This document shows, piece after piece, positions 53,336 through 63,012 of a stretch of 64,000 bases of DNA (positions are counted from its first letter, which is position 1; every line of letters starts with the position of its first letter). Below the pieces are notes generated by a model. The model was not told the DNA's origin and did not search any database. It saw only the letters and a program-made list of their open reading frames with translations. A program made the translations under genes and the position numbers. Source of the stretch: Streptococcus catagoni (GTDB taxonomy: Bacteria; Bacillota; Bacilli; Lactobacillales; Streptococcaceae); assembly GCF_011421425.1 (NCBI RefSeq), contig NZ_WPCW01000001.1, forward strand, positions 310,001-374,000, written 5' to 3'.

Positions 53336-54220
53336 TTAGATAAGGACCTTCTTGGGTTTATAGCCTTCTTCTTTTTTTTCTAAAATCGCCACGAGCTTTT
53401 CCTGATAAAAAGCTGCTAAGATGGGTTCAGAACTAGGCAGTGAAATTTTCCGACCAAAACCTAGGTCAGTTTTTTCAGTTTCATTAATGATCAAGCGAGG
53501 TAAATCAATGACCCCATATTCGATTGGCAGGAAGAAAGAATAATCCTCAGCTGCTACCATTTTTTCAATGTCTTCTAAGCTGAAGGCCTGATCTAAGGTC
53601 AGACCGGCAGAAGCCGTCCTGACTAGAGTTGACATGTGACTGGCATAGCCCAGATGTCGTCCTAAATCAACAGCTAGGGTTCTAACATATGTTCCCTTAC
53701 TACAAGAAACTTTAAAATCAAAACGACAGACCTGGTCTTCAAAGGTTAGAGGACTGGTCCGCACAAATTGGTAGATATCAACCTGTCTTTCTGGCCGTTC
53801 AATGATTTGTCCTTCTCTAGCATATTCATAGAGTTTACGTCCCTTTACTTTCACAGCAGAATACATGGGAGGTATCTGTCTAATCCGACCTCTGAAGGAA
53901 TCCATCATCTTATCAATATCATCTTCACTGAGGGTTCTAGCTACCGGAGTTTCTTCAAGAATGTCACCACTTGCATCTTCTGTGGTGGTGGAGTAGCCAA
54001 AGGTCACTTGTCCCTCATACACTTTTCCGGCTTCTGTCATGTACTCTAATACCCGGGTTGCCTTACCAACTGCTATGGGTAAGACTCCCACCACGTCTGG
54101 GTCAAGCGTCCCTCCGTGGCCAATTTTCTTTTCATGTAGTATCTTACGCAGCTTAAAAACGACATCATGTGATGTCATGCCTGCTTCTTTCTTGACATTA
54201 ATAATTCCACTTCTCATCAT
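53336..54220 (-). CDS. truB: tRNA pseudouridine(55) synthase TruB
   Basis: 294-residue enzyme making pseudouridine 55 in the tRNA T-loop. The catalytic Asp40 lies in [44 protein letters not shown] and the PUA-like C-terminus ending YKPKKVLI are conserved. Two adjacent ATGs (54220, 54217) are equally possible; the ribosome site is weak. With trmFO the window encodes both T-loop modifications U54 and U55. Confidence 0.95.
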   Translation of the reverse strand: MMRSGIINVKKEAGMTSHDVVFKLRKILHEKKIGHGGTLDPDVVGVLPIAVGKATRVLEYMTEAGKVYEGQVTFGYSTTTEDASGDILEETPVARTLSEDDIDKMMDSFRGRIRQIPPMYSAVKVKGRKLYEYAREGQIIERPERQVDIYQFVRTSPLTFEDQVCRFDFKVSCSKGTYVRTLAVDLGRHLGYASHMSTLVRTASAGLTLDQAFSLEDIEKMVAAEDYSFFLPIEYGVIDLPRLIINETEKTDLGFGRKISLPSSEPILAAFYQEKLVAILEKKEEGYKPKKVLI

Positions 54221-54255
54221 CTACACTCATCTTATCTTTTCTAATAACTTTATCC

Positions 54256-54285
54256 ATTATAACTGTTTTTAAAGAACTTTGACAA
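54256..54285 (-). promoter_or_regulatory. Promoter of truB-ribF
   Basis: Minus strand TTGTCA (54285-54280), 18 bp, TATAAT (54261-54256), 35 bp before the ATG. Confidence 0.75.
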
Positions 54286-54309
54286 GAAAAACAGCTCTTA
54301 TTTTAGGGA

Positions 54310-54420
54310 CATATTGCTTTTTTTATCAGCGGTCAGTTGACCTAGCTTTGACCAGTCAGCTGACTTTCAATGATAAGGAAATACTGATCTTCTAAAAGCT
54401 AGATCCAAAGTCCCTGAAAC
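54310..54420. other. Palindrome-rich intergenic segment
   Basis: The 242-bp gap between DUF2130 and truB is rich in short dyads. GGTCAGTTGACC (near 54340) and the perfect GTCAGCTGAC (near 54356) can pair with each other around CTAGCTTT. An inverted AAAGCTAG follows near 54396. No reading frame or U-run is present. Function unknown. Confidence 0.35.
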
Positions 54421-54462
54421 TTCCCAGATTACCCTATAAGAAGAGTCTTATAATGGAGCTTT

Positions 54463-55713
54463 TTAATTTTTTAAATTCTCAAATTTCTCTCTCATGGTAG
54501 GGTTGTTTTTAGTTAATCTTTTGATGGTCACTTCATCTGCCTTATTATTTGCAAGACGCAGATTATTTTCTGAAGAAAGTAATGCATCCTTTGTCTTTTG
54601 CAAATGACTAATTGTTTTATCAATTTCATCTATGGCTGTCTTAAACTTACGGCTGGCAAGGTCATAATTCCGTGAAAAGGCAGATTTGAATTTATCTAAG
54701 TCTTCTTCAAAATGGGTGATGTCAATATTTTGCTCTCTAACCAAAGCTAGTTCCTGCTTATATTTCAAAGCATTCATAGCAGCATTTCTTAAAATACCAA
54801 TCAATTGGATGAAAAGATGCGGACGGACAACATACATTTTTTCGTACTCATGACTGACATCAACAATACCAGTATTATAGTAATCATTTTCAGCTTCTAG
54901 CATGGTTACCAGTACAGCATATTCACATTTCTTTTCTCTACGGTCTTTATCTAATTCCTTAAAAAAGTCACTATTCTTATGTTTGGTTTTTGTAGTGTCA
55001 GCTTCGTTTTTCATTTCAAACATGATTGATAGGATTTCAACACCCTGATCATCGGTCTCTCGATAGATGTAATCCCCTTTAGAGCCACGGCTTGACAGTT
55101 CATTATCTTTTGTAAAATGGGCATTAGGAAAAGCGTAGCTCCGTACCTTGTTAAACTCTGTTTCAGCGTAGCGTTCCAAGCTTTCTCCAATAGCCTTGGT
55201 AGATTGTTGCGCCTTGAAATTTTTATAAAATTCCACCTGTTCATTTGCTGCTTTTAGTTGCACCTCAAATTCATTTTTCAAAGAAGCTAAGGATAAGGCG
55301 CTCTCTTTTTCTTGGAGTAAGATTTGGTTTTGAAGTTTGTCTCTTTCCTTCTCAAGATTACTGGTTGCACTTTGTAAATTAGCCTGGTTTTCCAAGGATA
55401 CTTTTTCAAGTTGATGTTGCAAAGCAAAAAGCTCCTTATCTTTTTCTGATAAACTTTCAGCCAGTTCTAAAGCATTTTTAGAAGAAAGACTTTCAAGCTT
55501 TGCTTCTAGTTCAGCAATCATTTGGGCTTTTTGACTTAACTTACTTTGTAAATCATTTTTTGCTTTTTCTTCAAGAAGGGCTTTCTCATTGTGAAGACGT
55601 TCTTCCACTTCTTTTTCAAACTCCTGTCCTCTAACTTGTCTTAGGAGGTAGTTATAGTCACTTTCATCAATAGTAAAGACTGTATGACAATGAGGGCATT
55701 TAATTTCTTTCAT
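54463..55713 (-). CDS. DUF2130 family protein, possible nuclease fold
   Basis: 416 residues. An N-terminal zinc-ribbon-like start CPHCHTVF is followed by a long coiled coil (about 30-165). The DUF2130 domain (about 170-345) contains [10 protein letters not shown] and then [13 protein letters not shown]. The Asp...ExK spacing resembles the PD-(D/E)XK nuclease core (inference). A second helical region ends the protein. The layout of coiled coil plus nuclease-like domain recalls RmuC, though the families differ. It is preceded by a small A/T-rich gap and stands in the same orientation as its neighbours. Role unknown. Confidence 0.85.
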   Translation of the reverse strand: MKEIKCPHCHTVFTIDESDYNYLLRQVRGQEFEKEVEERLHNEKALLEEKAKNDLQSKLSQKAQMIAELEAKLESLSSKNALELAESLSEKDKELFALQHQLEKVSLENQANLQSATSNLEKERDKLQNQILLQEKESALSLASLKNEFEVQLKAANEQVEFYKNFKAQQSTKAIGESLERYAETEFNKVRSYAFPNAHFTKDNELSSRGSKGDYIYRETDDQGVEILSIMFEMKNEADTTKTKHKNSDFFKELDKDRREKKCEYAVLVTMLEAENDYYNTGIVDVSHEYEKMYVVRPHLFIQLIGILRNAAMNALKYKQELALVREQNIDITHFEEDLDKFKSAFSRNYDLASRKFKTAIDEIDKTISHLQKTKDALLSSENNLRLANNKADEVTIKRLTKNNPTMREKFENLKN

Positions 55714-55795
55714 GATTTTCTTCCTTTGGGCTTAGTGATTTTATTATACCAAAAAAAGACTAGGATAGGCTTTCCTAATCTTTAATAGCAGCCAA

Positions 55796-56755
55796 CTACT
55801 TCTGGCTCTTATAGTTCTGATAAAAAGTTGTTTTTTCCTTAATAAAATAATCCAGATCCTGTAAAATTTTGAACAAGAGTGCCCTATTTTCAAATTCTTC
55901 ACGAGTCTGAGGTAAATTCCCGTGACGGTAAGTTTCTAAAAGATCATTAATATCAGAAATCAGGGTGAGGGCTGAATTCGTCTCACTTAGCTGCTTGGCT
56001 GTTTCATGAATCAGGTGAGAAAGTAGGATTCCTTCTCGACAATTACCATTAATATGTCTACTGGTTTTAACCATATCCTTTAGCAGCCTATTCTGGTTAC
56101 GCCTCATTTCAAAATAGTGAACCTGATCACTGGTTTGTTGAAAGAGCTGATTATTACTATCTCTATAGACCAAATCTAAAGCAAGCAACAACTGCTTATC
56201 AAGGTCTTCTACCATCTTTTCTAAGGGTGCATGGCTCTTATTTAAGATGGCATTTTCAAGTTGAAATAAAATAGCCTTCATATCATTTTCAATGATCTGA
56301 TGCTGTAGTTGAATCTTTTTACTATTGGTCCCCATATAGATATTAAAGAGTAAGGCTAGACCTGTCCCAATGATAAAAAGCAAAAATTCGTTTTCTAAAC
56401 TTGCTATGGATAGACTTCGTGATTGCATCAGATGACTGACTAATACTGTGATTGGTACTAGACCAGATTCAATCTTCAGATAATATAAGCTTGGAATGGC
56501 AAGAAGGAGATATAAGATAAAAGCCTTTAAACCATAACCACAAAAATAAAATATGCAAACAGCTATAGCAAAAGAAATCAAAAAGGAAATGAGTCTCTTT
56601 TTTGCAATGGAAAGACTGGATTGGCGTGTGTCTAGCACACTTAATAAGGCAATGATCCCAGCAGAATTAGCATAGCTCAAATTTAACCATTGGGCTAAAA
56701 GGATAGATAGGCCAGTTGCTAGGACCATTTTCAAGGTTCTCTCAAATAAATTCAT
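55796..56755 (-). CDS. ArAE-type aromatic acid exporter family membrane protein
   Basis: 319 residues. Four or five N-terminal membrane helices (about 8-150) start with LKMVLATGLSILLAQWLNLS, including the conserved GIIALLSVLDTRQSS. A cytoplasmic helical domain (about 155-319) corresponds to the putative aromatic acid exporter C-terminal domain (formerly DUF939). Related proteins lie in capsule- or teichoic-acid-related and stress loci. The substrate is unknown. It is 10 bp behind the HsdS-like gene. Confidence 0.82.
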   Translation of the reverse strand: MNLFERTLKMVLATGLSILLAQWLNLSYANSAGIIALLSVLDTRQSSLSIAKKRLISFLISFAIAVCIFYFCGYGLKAFILYLLLAIPSLYYLKIESGLVPITVLVSHLMQSRSLSIASLENEFLLFIIGTGLALLFNIYMGTNSKKIQLQHQIIENDMKAILFQLENAILNKSHAPLEKMVEDLDKQLLLALDLVYRDSNNQLFQQTSDQVHYFEMRRNQNRLLKDMVKTSRHINGNCREGILLSHLIHETAKQLSETNSALTLISDINDLLETYRHGNLPQTREEFENRALLFKILQDLDYFIKEKTTFYQNYKSQK

Positions 56756-56765
56756 AATTTCTAAC

Positions 56766-57362
56766 CTAGTTTATCGTCTTTTCGATATCTTTGCGAATAT
56801 GTTCCCACTCCTGCTCCGCCCTATTTAACTTGCGATGGTAATCATTTAGACCACGCAGATATTGGTTAATCAGATAGTCTTGCTTAACCATTGGAATAAG
56901 CGGGATAGGAATTTCCAATAATTCTTTGGTTGAAAGGTTGATGACATCCTTTCCATGGTCTGCTTGTTCTAAAAAGACCTGACCAACTCTTGACTCTAAA
57001 AAGAATTTTATATAGTAGCCACGGAAATAATCTCTTGGTCGCAAGATAGTTATATTTGAAGAAGCCACAATTTCCTGCCTTTGTTTTTGAAATACAGCAA
57101 CTTTTTTAACAGTCCCCTTGGAAGCAATTAGGACATCTCCATCTTCAAGGAGATAGCGTAAAAGCTGTCTACGTTCCATATGAAAGGTCCGTAAGTTGCT
57201 GTAATCTATGCCATAGGCTCCCATATCTGAGAGGTTGATTAAACCATAGTCTCCTTCAGCCATTTTTTTAGTAACAGCCTTTCCTTTAAAGCACTCAACT
57301 CCCTGGCCTAGCGGCAGCTTTTTTCTACCATCTTTAAGGTAGTCTTCAATTAGAGTATCCAC
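56766..57362 (-). CDS. Orphan type I restriction specificity (HsdS)-like protein
   Basis: 198 residues resembling one target-recognition domain of HsdS: LPLGQGVECFKGKAVTKK, then GDYGLINLSDMGAYGIDYS, LEDGDVLIASKGTVKKVAVF, ASSNITILRPRDYFRGYYIKFFLES and the closing LSTKELLEIPIPLIP with a helical tail. A full HsdS has two such halves. No hsdM or hsdR is in the window, and it is packed with a membrane protein gene, so it may have been recruited to another task or act as half-subunit in trans. The frame is intact, which argues against a simple relic. Confidence 0.75.
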   Translation of the reverse strand: MDTLIEDYLKDGRKKLPLGQGVECFKGKAVTKKMAEGDYGLINLSDMGAYGIDYSNLRTFHMERRQLLRYLLEDGDVLIASKGTVKKVAVFQKQRQEIVASSNITILRPRDYFRGYYIKFFLESRVGQVFLEQADHGKDVINLSTKELLEIPIPLIPMVKQDYLINQYLRGLNDYHRKLNRAEQEWEHIRKDIEKTIN

Positions 57363-57434
57363 AATAGTATCTTTCTATCAGTTTATAGTATTTTAATACT
57401 ATCACATTCATAAACCAATTTCAAGCTATAAAAT

Positions 57435-57476
57435 AAGATTGAAGAACGAATCTAAAGAGACTTTTTCTTCAATCTT
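57435..57476. terminator. Terminator of the FtsX-type ABC operon
   Basis: Perfect 12-bp arms AAGATTGAAGAA and TTCTTCAATCTT with T-rich sequence on both sides; it follows the permease gene on the minus strand. Confidence 0.8.
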
Positions 57477-57497
57477 ACTTTTTTAATTAACTTAAGC

Positions 57498-60134
57498 TTA
57501 TTCTACAGATTTTAAGGCTTCTAACATATCCAACTTGGCTAACCTACGATCAACCATTAGACCAAGGGCTAGGATTAAAATAATAATTGACATGACTGGA
57601 AGAAGATAAACATAGGCATCCACTTGTGTGCCAAAATTCATATTATCAGCACCAATCAATGTCATAATCAATAAATGCAGATACTTTCCAGCAATAAGGC
57701 CAAATACAATTCCAATCACAGATAAGATGATGGTTTCCCTATAGATGTAAAGGGTCACTTCATGGTCATGAAAGCCAAGAACTTTAACAGTTGATAATTC
57801 TCTTATCCTCTCAGCAATATTAATGGTAGTGAGATTATAGAGAATAACCAAGGCTAATAAGAGTGATAAGAAAACAAGAAGAGCCATAACATTTTTTAAA
57901 GAAGCTACTATGGCATTGACAGAATCAACAATGAGAGCATTTTGAGAGAGCCCTTCTACTCCATCATAGGTCAGTAATTCTTTGGCTCTTTCTTTGATGG
58001 CATCCTTATTATTCTTTGCTAGATGAAGATAGTAGGCTGTTTTACTAGTGATTCCCTGGAACTTTTCCTGATAGTAAGAGTTTGACATGAGAATATAATG
58101 ACCTACATTCATGTCAATAATACCTTTAACCTTGACCGTTATCTGATGATTTTGATCATCTCTTAAAAGTAGATTCTGACCTTCCTTAACGCGGTGAAGT
58201 CGGGCTAGTTTTTCTGAGATCAGAACTCCCTTCTCAGGTATCTTAAGCCAAGTATTGGACTTGACACTCTTCGTATAGAGATAGGGTTTTAAGTCTTCTT
58301 TATCAGTGGCCACTATATTTACAGGGTAGTGATTCTTTTGACCTTTAATTTTCAGATTAGTATTTGAAAACTTTACCTTTTCAAAAGAGGCTACCTGATC
58401 AGATCTTAAAAAGCTTGTCAACTCTTTTATTTCTTTTTCCCTAGGCTTTTCTTTTGTAATCACAAAGATATCATAGGGAGTCAAATTTGAAAACTGATGA
58501 TCGACAACTTTAGAAAGAGAGGACTGAATGCCCAGACCGGAAAAGAGAAGAGCCACAGAACCAGCTACTCCAAAAATAGTCATAAACATGCGTTGCTTAT
58601 AACGCATGATATTGCGGATGGTTACCTTTTGTGTAAAGGTAAGCCTCTTCCATAGGAAATTTATCCTTTCCAATAGGATTTTTGAGCCATTTGTAGGAGC
58701 CTTAGGCAATAAAAGCTGAGCTGGTGCTTGGAAGAGTTCTTTTCGAACAATTAGATATACTGGTAAAACAGCTGACACAAAGGCTATGCCGTAAGCTAAA
58801 AAGGCATAATTCCAATAAAAATAAAAATGTGTCCAATCAATGATCAAATTGGTCCGAATAATTTTGGCAATTAAAGAGGATAAGAGATAGGTTCCTCCCC
58901 ATATGCCAAGACTAGTTCCAAGAAGGCTGGCTAAGAGACCATAGCTTAGAAATTTCGCTAAGATAGCCTGCTTAGAATAGCCTAGGGCTAAGTACAAGGC
59001 TGAGTTAGTTCTTTCCTCATCAACAAAACGTGTCATGGTTGTAAAGGTTACTAAAGCCGCAACAAAATATAAGACGACGGGGAATATATTCCCAACCATT
59101 GATATAGAAGAGGTCGATGTATTATAAATTTGATAGCCTTCTCCACCAGGTACGGTTGCGCGATTATAGATCTTATATGTGGGCTCGCTTAGATGGTCTA
59201 TCTCTTTTTGAGCTTCATCTAATTGACTTTCCTTACTTTTGATCTCTTCTTTTGTAGATTCTAGTTTTTTCTCTGCTGCTTCTTTTTCCTGGGCCGGTAA
59301 GTAGCTCAGATATTTCTCATTAGCAGCAATTTCTTCCTTAGCCTTTATAATCTTCTTACGGCTACTGCTGATTTTTTCCTGTCCTTCTTTTTTTAATTCA
59401 TCTAAACGTCTGAAACCATTATCAGCTAATAAATTTTCAAGGTGACTCTGATTTTTTAAGAGCTTACTTTCATAGGCCTCTGAGAAGCTGTTAAGGCCCC
59501 TTAAATTGTCGAATCTAAGTCTGGCTATATTCTCAGTCATCTTAAAGGAATCTGGGCTTAGAAGGCCATATAGGGCCAAATTCCCATCACCTGTCGTAGA
59601 ACTCCCTAAATTGCTCTTAGACCAAATTTCTGAAGATGAGGCAAAACCGACAATTTTATAGGTGTCACTATTCAGTAGACCCTCTTTTTTACTTTCGAGC
59701 TTAATGTGATCTCCCAGCTTATACTTGCTTGACAACCAGCTGGATAAGACAATTTCATTTTTATTTTGAGGGTAGTGCCCCTTGCTCAAATCATAGAGTG
59801 ATAGATTCTGAGGTCTTGAAAAGAGTCGGATGGATTTCTCTTCTGAGATAAGATTGGCATCCAAGAGATGTCCTAATTCCACTCTTGCTTTTGGAATGGT
59901 TCTGAGCTCTGCTCTATCATCTTTAGAAAAACCCGTCGAAGCAATAACAGTCAGATCCATGACCCGACGTTTAGAAATAAACTGGTCGGCTGTCCTTTCA
60001 AGGTTTGGCCCTGTTACCTTTAAACCAATTAGAGCAAAAGATCCCAAGGCCATGAGGAGAAATAAGGACAGGAACCTTCCTTTTGACTTTAGGAATGACC
60101 TAAAAATATCTTTCCATAATGTTTTGCTTTTCAT
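57498..60134 (-). CDS. ABC transporter permease, FtsX/MacB-like
   Basis: 878 residues. Membrane helices lie near the N-terminus (FLSLFLLMALGSFALIGLKV), in the centre (four helices, about 340-480) and at the C-terminus (three helices, about 760-865): two FtsX-type modules. A long coiled coil (about 235-315, rich in Lys/Glu) projects from the first extracellular region. The LVFLSLLLALVILYNLTTINIAERIRELSTVKVLG block is the FtsX signature. With the upstream ATPase and the TetR regulator it forms an exporter-type or mechanotransmission complex; the substrate is unknown. Confidence 0.87.
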   Translation of the reverse strand: MKSKTLWKDIFRSFLKSKGRFLSLFLLMALGSFALIGLKVTGPNLERTADQFISKRRVMDLTVIASTGFSKDDRAELRTIPKARVELGHLLDANLISEEKSIRLFSRPQNLSLYDLSKGHYPQNKNEIVLSSWLSSKYKLGDHIKLESKKEGLLNSDTYKIVGFASSSEIWSKSNLGSSTTGDGNLALYGLLSPDSFKMTENIARLRFDNLRGLNSFSEAYESKLLKNQSHLENLLADNGFRRLDELKKEGQEKISSSRKKIIKAKEEIAANEKYLSYLPAQEKEAAEKKLESTKEEIKSKESQLDEAQKEIDHLSEPTYKIYNRATVPGGEGYQIYNTSTSSISMVGNIFPVVLYFVAALVTFTTMTRFVDEERTNSALYLALGYSKQAILAKFLSYGLLASLLGTSLGIWGGTYLLSSLIAKIIRTNLIIDWTHFYFYWNYAFLAYGIAFVSAVLPVYLIVRKELFQAPAQLLLPKAPTNGSKILLERINFLWKRLTFTQKVTIRNIMRYKQRMFMTIFGVAGSVALLFSGLGIQSSLSKVVDHQFSNLTPYDIFVITKEKPREKEIKELTSFLRSDQVASFEKVKFSNTNLKIKGQKNHYPVNIVATDKEDLKPYLYTKSVKSNTWLKIPEKGVLISEKLARLHRVKEGQNLLLRDDQNHQITVKVKGIIDMNVGHYILMSNSYYQEKFQGITSKTAYYLHLAKNNKDAIKERAKELLTYDGVEGLSQNALIVDSVNAIVASLKNVMALLVFLSLLLALVILYNLTTINIAERIRELSTVKVLGFHDHEVTLYIYRETIILSVIGIVFGLIAGKYLHLLIMTLIGADNMNFGTQVDAYVYLLPVMSIIILILALGLMVDRRLAKLDMLEALKSVE

Positions 60135-60146
60135 AAGACAACCTCA

Positions 60147-60848
60147 TTAGTATTCTATCTGATCAATAGCTTTGGGACTTTTATTGATCTCTATTTGATT
60201 GACTTTTGCATCATGCATATGGATAACTCTATCAGCTATTGGAGTAAGGGCTGTATTATGCGTTACAATAATGACAGTGGCTCCTTTTTCTCTGGTTAGA
60301 TTTTGCAACAACTTCAAAATCTGCTTACCAGTCTGATAGTCTAAAGCTCCCGTAGGCTCATCGCAGAGCAGTAACTTTGGCTTCTTTGCTAAGGCTCTTG
60401 CTATGGAAACGCGCTGCTGTTCCCCTCCAGAAAGCTGACTGGGAAAATGATCCAATCGATTCTTCAGTCCAACTTCTATTAATACTTTTTCTGGATCCAA
60501 GGCATCGTCAACTATCTCTACAGCTAACTCAACATTTTCTTTGGCTGTTAAGTTGGGAACAAGGTTATAAAACTGAAAGACAAAGCCAATGTCATTTCGC
60601 CGATAGTCTGTCAGTTCTTTCTTGCTATACCTAGAAATATCTTGGCCATCAATAAAGACACTGCCCTGATCATTGGTATCCATTCCACCCAAAATATTCA
60701 GCACTGTTGATTTTCCAGCACCAGAAGCACCTAAAATGATGACCAATTCACCTTTTTCAATTTCAAAGCTGACATCCTGATTTGCAATTATCTTATTATC
60801 CCCAATATGATAATATTTGGAAGAGGATTTCATTTCAATATAAGCCAA
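60147..60848 (-). CDS. ABC transporter ATP-binding protein, MacB/LolD-like
   Basis: 233 residues. Walker [11 protein letters not shown]-loop [19 protein letters not shown], signature [14 protein letters not shown], Walker [13 protein letters not shown] and H-loop VTHN are all intact. Translation probably begins at TTG (60848), 5 bases after AAGGAGG; the next ATG (60833) lacks a ribosome site, and the longer reading frame to 60911 overlaps the promoter. It is 12 bp before the permease. A divergent TetR gene and two operator dyads suggest induction by the exported compound. Confidence 0.9.
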   Translation of the reverse strand: MAYIEMKSSSKYYHIGDNKIIANQDVSFEIEKGELVIILGASGAGKSTVLNILGGMDTNDQGSVFIDGQDISRYSKKELTDYRRNDIGFVFQFYNLVPNLTAKENVELAVEIVDDALDPEKVLIEVGLKNRLDHFPSQLSGGEQQRVSIARALAKKPKLLLCDEPTGALDYQTGKQILKLLQNLTREKGATVIIVTHNTALTPIADRVIHMHDAKVNQIEINKSPKAIDQIEY

Positions 60849-60865
60849 ACTTACCTCCTTATATG

Positions 60866-60950
60866 AACAGACTGTTGATTTTACTATGATACTATTATAT
60901 AATGACCTCACTTAGGGATACAAGAACAAAAATTAACAATTTGTTGATTT
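60866..60950. promoter_or_regulatory. TetR-type operators and divergent promoters
   Basis: Two copies of AACA-N3-TGTTGATTT lie at 60866-60881 and 60935-60950, each centred on a short dyad (AACAGACTGTT and AACAATTTGTT). Between them a minus-strand promoter TTGTAT (60923-60918), 18 bp, TATAAT (60899-60894) drives the ABC operon. The arrangement suits a TetR repressor controlling both directions. Confidence 0.6.
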
Positions 60951-60962
60951 AAGGAGTATTTT

Positions 60963-61511
60963 ATGCAAAAAAGACAAAGAAATACTAAGAAACAGATGCA
61001 AAAGGCCCTGATTGAACTGCTGGAACAAAAAGATTTTGAGGCCATTACGACTTCTGAACTTTGTTTGAAAGCTGGCATCAATAGAGGAACCTTTTACCTG
61101 CACTATCAGGATAAGTATGATATGTTAGATCAGTTTAAAAATGATATACTCGATCAACTTTTCACCATTTTAGATGACCAATCCATCTATACGGATACCG
61201 AAAAAATCCTAGAAAAAACACTTTGGGCCATTAAAGATAATTTTACCTTTATTGCAGCCATGTCAAAATCAACTTACATCAATTTTAACCAAACCATGAA
61301 AGACTTTATTTACAAGGTTCTGCTAACTATCACTGATCATAAGAAAATTCTTAATAACTATTATGGTATCCCCTATCATTATGGACTAGAGGTTTATCTT
61401 TCTAGTATCGTGGCTATCATTTCTTTATGGATAGAAAATGATGGAATCGAATCACCACGACAAATTACTGATTATATCTTAAAAACAGTCAGTATCGAAA
61501 CTGATCACTAA
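60963..61511 (+). CDS. TetR/AcrR family regulator
   Basis: 182 residues. The HTH at about 8-55 (KKQMQKALIELLEQKDFEAI, ITTSELCLKAGINRGTFYLHY) is typical, and the C-terminal part (about 80-180) resembles the TetR_C_8 ligand domain of DhaS-like regulators. The ATG follows AAGGAG. It lies 114 bp from the divergent ABC exporter and is its likely repressor. The ligand is unknown. Confidence 0.88.
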   Translation: MQKRQRNTKKQMQKALIELLEQKDFEAITTSELCLKAGINRGTFYLHYQDKYDMLDQFKNDILDQLFTILDDQSIYTDTEKILEKTLWAIKDNFTFIAAMSKSTYINFNQTMKDFIYKVLLTITDHKKILNNYYGIPYHYGLEVYLSSIVAIISLWIENDGIESPRQITDYILKTVSIETDH

Positions 61512-61550
61512 AAAAGAATGACAAGCAAGCAGGCTTTTCTCAACAAATCT

Positions 61551-61580
61551 AAAGAGCCAGGATTTTAAACCTGGCTCTTT
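61551..61580. terminator. Terminator between TetR gene and tpx
   Basis: Perfect 11-bp stem AAAGAGCCAGG/CCTGGCTCTTT with an 8-base loop, between convergent genes. Confidence 0.85.
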
Positions 61581-61586
61581 GTGTAC

Positions 61587-62078
61587 CTATTTTATAGCCT
61601 TTAAGGCTGTTATTGCAGAAACATAATCTGGTTCTGAATTGACATTTTCTAAATACTGGGTGTAAACAATTTTATTATCTTCATCAAGTACTAAAACCGC
61701 CCGCGCAAGCAGATGCCATTCTTCCATAAGAAGACCATATTGCTTGCCAAAAGAATGATCATAATAGTCTGAAAGCATGATCGCTTTATCTAATCCTTCT
61801 GCACCGCACCAGCGAGCTTGGGCAAAGGGTAAATCAACAGAAATAGTTAGGATATAAGTATCCTCTAAATCAGCCAAGGCTTGATTAAATGTTCGTGTTT
61901 GAGTTGAGCAGATGCCAGTATCTATAGAAGGTACAACACTAATAACTTTTTTACCTTTAAAATCTGATAAGGAGCGCTTTTCAAGGTCACTTGATAGCAA
62001 AGTAAAGTCTGGAGCTATTTCTCCAACTTGAAATTGTTTACCAACTAGTGTTACAGCTTTACCAATAAATATTGTCAT
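61587..62078 (-). CDS. tpx: Thiol peroxidase (atypical 2-Cys peroxiredoxin)
   Basis: 163-residue peroxiredoxin reducing peroxides with thioredoxin. The peroxidatic Cys57 lies in [14 protein letters not shown] and the resolving Cys91 in ARWCGAEG. The ATG at 62078 follows GGAGG; a TTG/ATG further upstream would add residues absent from the family. Monocistronic. It is an expected target of SpxA-mediated oxidative control in streptococci, though no site is recognisable here. Confidence 0.93.
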   Translation of the reverse strand: MTIFIGKAVTLVGKQFQVGEIAPDFTLLSSDLEKRSLSDFKGKKVISVVPSIDTGICSTQTRTFNQALADLEDTYILTISVDLPFAQARWCGAEGLDKAIMLSDYYDHSFGKQYGLLMEEWHLLARAVLVLDEDNKIVYTQYLENVNSEPDYVSAITALKAIK

Positions 62079-62186
62079 ATCTTTCCTCCATTTAATCATC
62101 TTTCTTAGAAATAGACTTCCTATTTCTTCTTTTATTGTAACTTAACTTATGGGACTTTACGAGTTTTTTGATTAGGGCTTATAAGA

Positions 62187-62214
62187 AAAAAGACCAGAAA
62201 AAGTCCAGTCTTTT
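62187..62214 (-). terminator. Terminator of the BusR-like gene
   Basis: AAAAAGAC and GTCTTTTTT arms around an imperfect loop on the minus strand, touching the stop codon. Confidence 0.65.
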
Positions 62215-62858
62215 TACAAGCCCATAGAAAGATTAAAATAATTTTTCATTCGGGAATAAACAGTGTCATCACCAACAAAATAAATATGATCACCTTTCTC
62301 AATAACTGCATAGGGACCAGGTGAGATCAAAAAATTTCCTTCGTGTTCAATAGCTACAACAGTTGCTCCTGTTTGATGCCAAAGATTTAAAACACCAATT
62401 GACTTTCCAAAGTGCGGCGTATCCTTACTTACAATAATTTCATAAGGGGCTAAGGGAAATTGCTTACTAATATTTTGACTCTGCATGAGAAAATCATTAA
62501 CAAGATAGGATAGTTTTTCCATACTTTCTTGTTGATGATGGAGGTTATCTCGTATGTTTTCTTTAATCACTGCGATTGAATGAGTTGATTCATACCGATT
62601 AATAAACTCAATAGCTTTTTCTCGTGATAAAACGATAGCACCACTTCCATGTTTTAAAGTCAAAATGTTAAGGTCTGCTAAAATGTTTAACCCTTTTCTG
62701 GCAGTTTCTGGCGAAACATTGAAGGTCGATGCAATTGTAGTTCTTGATTTTAGTTTTTCACCGACTTCATATTCACCACTAGCAATTCTTTGTGCAACGG
62801 AAATAGCAATTTTTTGATATTTTGAACTAGTAATTTCACTCTTTCCACTTGAAGCCAT
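62214..62858 (-). CDS. busR: GntR-HTH/RCK_C regulator, BusR-like c-di-AMP receptor
   Basis: 214 residues. The N-terminal GntR-type winged helix (about 10-78: SKYQKIAISVAQRIASGEYE, TIASTFNVSPETARKGLNIL) joins a coiled coil (about 90-130) and a C-terminal RCK_C/TrkA-C domain (about 135-210: LGVLNLWHQTGATVVAIEHEG, GDHIYFVGDD). This exact architecture is that of BusR, the c-di-AMP-dependent repressor of the glycine-betaine importer BusAB in lactococci and streptococci. busAB is not adjacent here, so it would act in trans. Start after AGGAGAAATAT. Confidence 0.85.
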   Translation of the reverse strand: MASSGKSEITSSKYQKIAISVAQRIASGEYEVGEKLKSRTTIASTFNVSPETARKGLNILADLNILTLKHGSGAIVLSREKAIEFINRYESTHSIAVIKENIRDNLHHQQESMEKLSYLVNDFLMQSQNISKQFPLAPYEIIVSKDTPHFGKSIGVLNLWHQTGATVVAIEHEGNFLISPGPYAVIEKGDHIYFVGDDTVYSRMKNYFNLSMGL

Positions 62859-62952
62859 ATATTTCTCCTTTACTGACTAAATGAAGCAATCCTATTAAAT
62901 CATAAATTCACAATGATTTCAATAGTGCCTTTTCAAGTTCATTACCATAAAA

Positions 62953-62982
62953 TCGAGAGCCAGTCCAAAAACCAGCTCTCAT
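62953..62982 (-). terminator. Terminator of the Asp23/CsbD cluster
   Basis: GAGAGC/GCTCTC stem with internal pairing and ATTTT tail on the minus strand. Confidence 0.7.
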
Positions 62983-63012
62983 TCTTCTTATCAAAAAGAG
63001 TATTCAGAAAAA

